Source of the DNA: Larix sibirica
Taxonomy: Eukaryota; Streptophyta; Pinopsida; Pinales; Pinaceae
Direction of reading: 5' to 3'
Assembly (NCBI GenBank): GCA_004151065.3
Contig: NWUY0304452269.1
Span: 1 to 41,141, forward strand
Length of the DNA stretch: 41,141 nt
Shown: one piece after another, positions 40,125 to 41,141 of the stretch
Numbering within the stretch: position 1 is the stretch's first letter
Layout: the number at the start of each line of letters is the position of its first letter
Translations under genes and position numbers: made by a program
The notes under the pieces: model-generated
What the model was told of the DNA's origin: nothing
The model's input: only the letters and a program-made list of their open reading frames with translations
The model's database searches: none

Positions 40125-40480
40125 AACAGCATATGTAGGAACAGGAAGGGATCCTGGACGAGGTGGAGATTGTGGATTTGCTACTGGTCCCGGATCTATT
40201 GATTCAGGGTCAACAACAGCTAGTTCAAGTTCATAAGCAGCTTGGCCAACTGAAATAATTTATGGGTCAACTACTGAAACTAATGCGGAGTGCTTCAACT
40301 GGCTGTGTCCCTGCCTACCCTATTGCTGTCGGTGATGCTGCGGAAGCTGAATCAATAGGTTAACTATTGGATATGAAACTATATTTGTAACTGGGTAAAC
40401 TTTACCTGCTCCTTCCCTTGCTGCGGGGTCTCGTTATGGAGAATAAATTTGCACTCGACACTGGTTCTAAATTAAAATGA
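40125..40480 (+). repeat. TGS repeat family, copy 22
   Basis: Frame reads IGTAYVGTGRDPGRGGDCGF, ATGPGSIDSGSTTASSSS, stop, AAWPTEIIYGSTTETNAEC, then after shifts TIGYETIFVTG, stop, TLPAPSLAAGSRYGE. ACTGGGTAAACT near 40390 and GGATAAACTGAAACTGGG near 40590 are family words. Confidence 0.6.
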
Positions 40481-40626
40481 TACGGACCTGGGGAACGAAC
40501 TCGATCCACTGCGGGTAGGACTGGCATATTAACAGGTGAAATGATTGCTGCTTACTGTGCTCTTGGCTTTTCCCCCCTTTATAGGTGGGTTTGGATAAAC
40601 TGAAACTGGGTATCATAAGTAATGGT

Positions 40627-40740
40627 GGTATGCATACCTCAGTCATACCATGGTAGGTATGCAAGGAAGCCTACTTGGGTAAAGGAAGGTTATATGCTTA
40701 CCAGGCAGGGTATAGGTATGCGTGTAGTATGCCTACCTAG
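40627..40740. repeat. GGTATGC/GCATACC palindrome cluster
   Basis: GGTATGCATACC (40627-40638) is a perfect palindrome. GCATACCT (40632-40639) pairs with AGGTATGC (40655-40662), with TACCATGGTA nested inside. GGTATGC, GTATGCC and TACCTAGGTA recur to 40740. In RNA or single-stranded DNA this would fold into alternative hairpins. Function unknown. Confidence 0.75.
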
Positions 40741-41024
40741 GTAATGCTTTCCCCACCTCTTAAGTGAATTGCTAGTTAGAAGGTAAGGTTATCCCCTTCT
40801 TCCCCTCAAATCGCTAGCTCAGGTCATTATCAGGTCCTTCAAGACTCTTTCTTCCGATGGCGGCCCTAAGTTACTTATTGGGTAGGGGGCCTAACCTCGA
40901 GTCTTTCCTCTAGCCGAGTATTTTTTTATGCACTTCACTTGACTTATTTCCTTGGCTTGGCCTGGCTAGTTACCGAAATGATATGAGTCAATACGTTAAA
41001 GATGAGTTAGCGTGCTGGAGTGTT
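40741..41024. other. Unassigned stretch
   Basis: No feature seen. Confidence 0.3.
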
Positions 41025-41115
41025 ATTACATATATAAAGAATGACTGGAAAACAACGAATACCGAATCTAGTTCTTCCATACCGAATCTAGCATAATTAC
41101 ATATATAAATAATGA
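41025..41115 (+). repeat. Nested direct repeats at the right edge
   Basis: A 20-base sequence, ATTACATATATAAAGAATGA at 41025-41044, recurs at 41096-41115 with one mismatch. Between them ATACCGAATCTAG occurs at 41059-41071 and 41079-41091, period 20. ATTACATATATAAA also occurs near 19716, so the word is dispersed. Confidence 0.85.
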
Positions 41116-41141
41116 TTAATCAACCCATTTTATGTATAAAC

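Overview
No intact, recognisable gene was found in this 41 kb window. I see no organelle protein gene, complete rRNA, tRNA, group II intron core, operon or CRISPR array. The sequence looks like intergenic DNA of a large, repeat-rich plant mitochondrial genome, probably from a gymnosperm. The reasons are: fossils of typical nuclear plant retrotransposons (Ty3/gypsy gag-pro, an LTR with an initiator-Met primer site, a LINE endonuclease), CpG that does not look strongly depleted, no genes, and three copies of a short interspersed element bounded by AAGG/CCTT direct repeats, as in the Bpu elements described from Cycas mtDNA. Organism and compartment are inferences; a nuclear origin is not excluded.

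Layout. 1-1700: a CCTT-bounded element, then an LTR-retrotransposon 5' end (LTR end, primer site, decayed gag). 1700-5400: unassigned DNA with several copies of a Thr/Gly/Ser/Ala-type triplet-periodic repeat family on both strands (called 'TGS' here). 5400-12900: mostly unassigned, with an 18-bp tandem repeat, a perfect 14-bp hairpin at 8300, an AT-rich block (8560-9090), and a short 16S/18S rRNA-like match at 11950. 12900-17600: more TGS copies. 17600-21860: short diverged duplications built from TGCAAGT, CCATCC and GTAAAGG words. 21890-23690 (minus): a gypsy gag-pro fossil with three zinc-knuckle relics and a protease motif, interrupted by a CCTT element. 24060-24494: a ~68-bp minisatellite. 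25080-25960: a second AT-rich block. 25990-26822: a LINE fossil with GDFNA. 27300-36900: TGS copies, a 26-bp tandem array, a 22-bp tandem array and a GTTCGCGATGCT-word segment. 37667-38524: a third CCTT element and a second gag fossil. 38760-39890: a third AT-rich block. 40125-41141: a TGS copy, a palindrome cluster and 20-bp direct repeats.

The most unusual feature is the TGS family: about 22 dispersed segments, roughly 5-6 kb in total, on both strands. Each reads in one frame as long runs of Gly, Thr, Ser, Ala, Tyr and Asp (codons mainly GGN, ACN, TCN, GCN). Reading frames break by indels and stops are not depleted. It behaves like an old, decayed, triplet-based repeat, not a living gene, and I do not recognise it as a named family. 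Several copies lie next to a second motif (TGTACCAAAAGTCGGAAC-like) that forms a ~26-bp tandem array at 34.8-35.0 kb.
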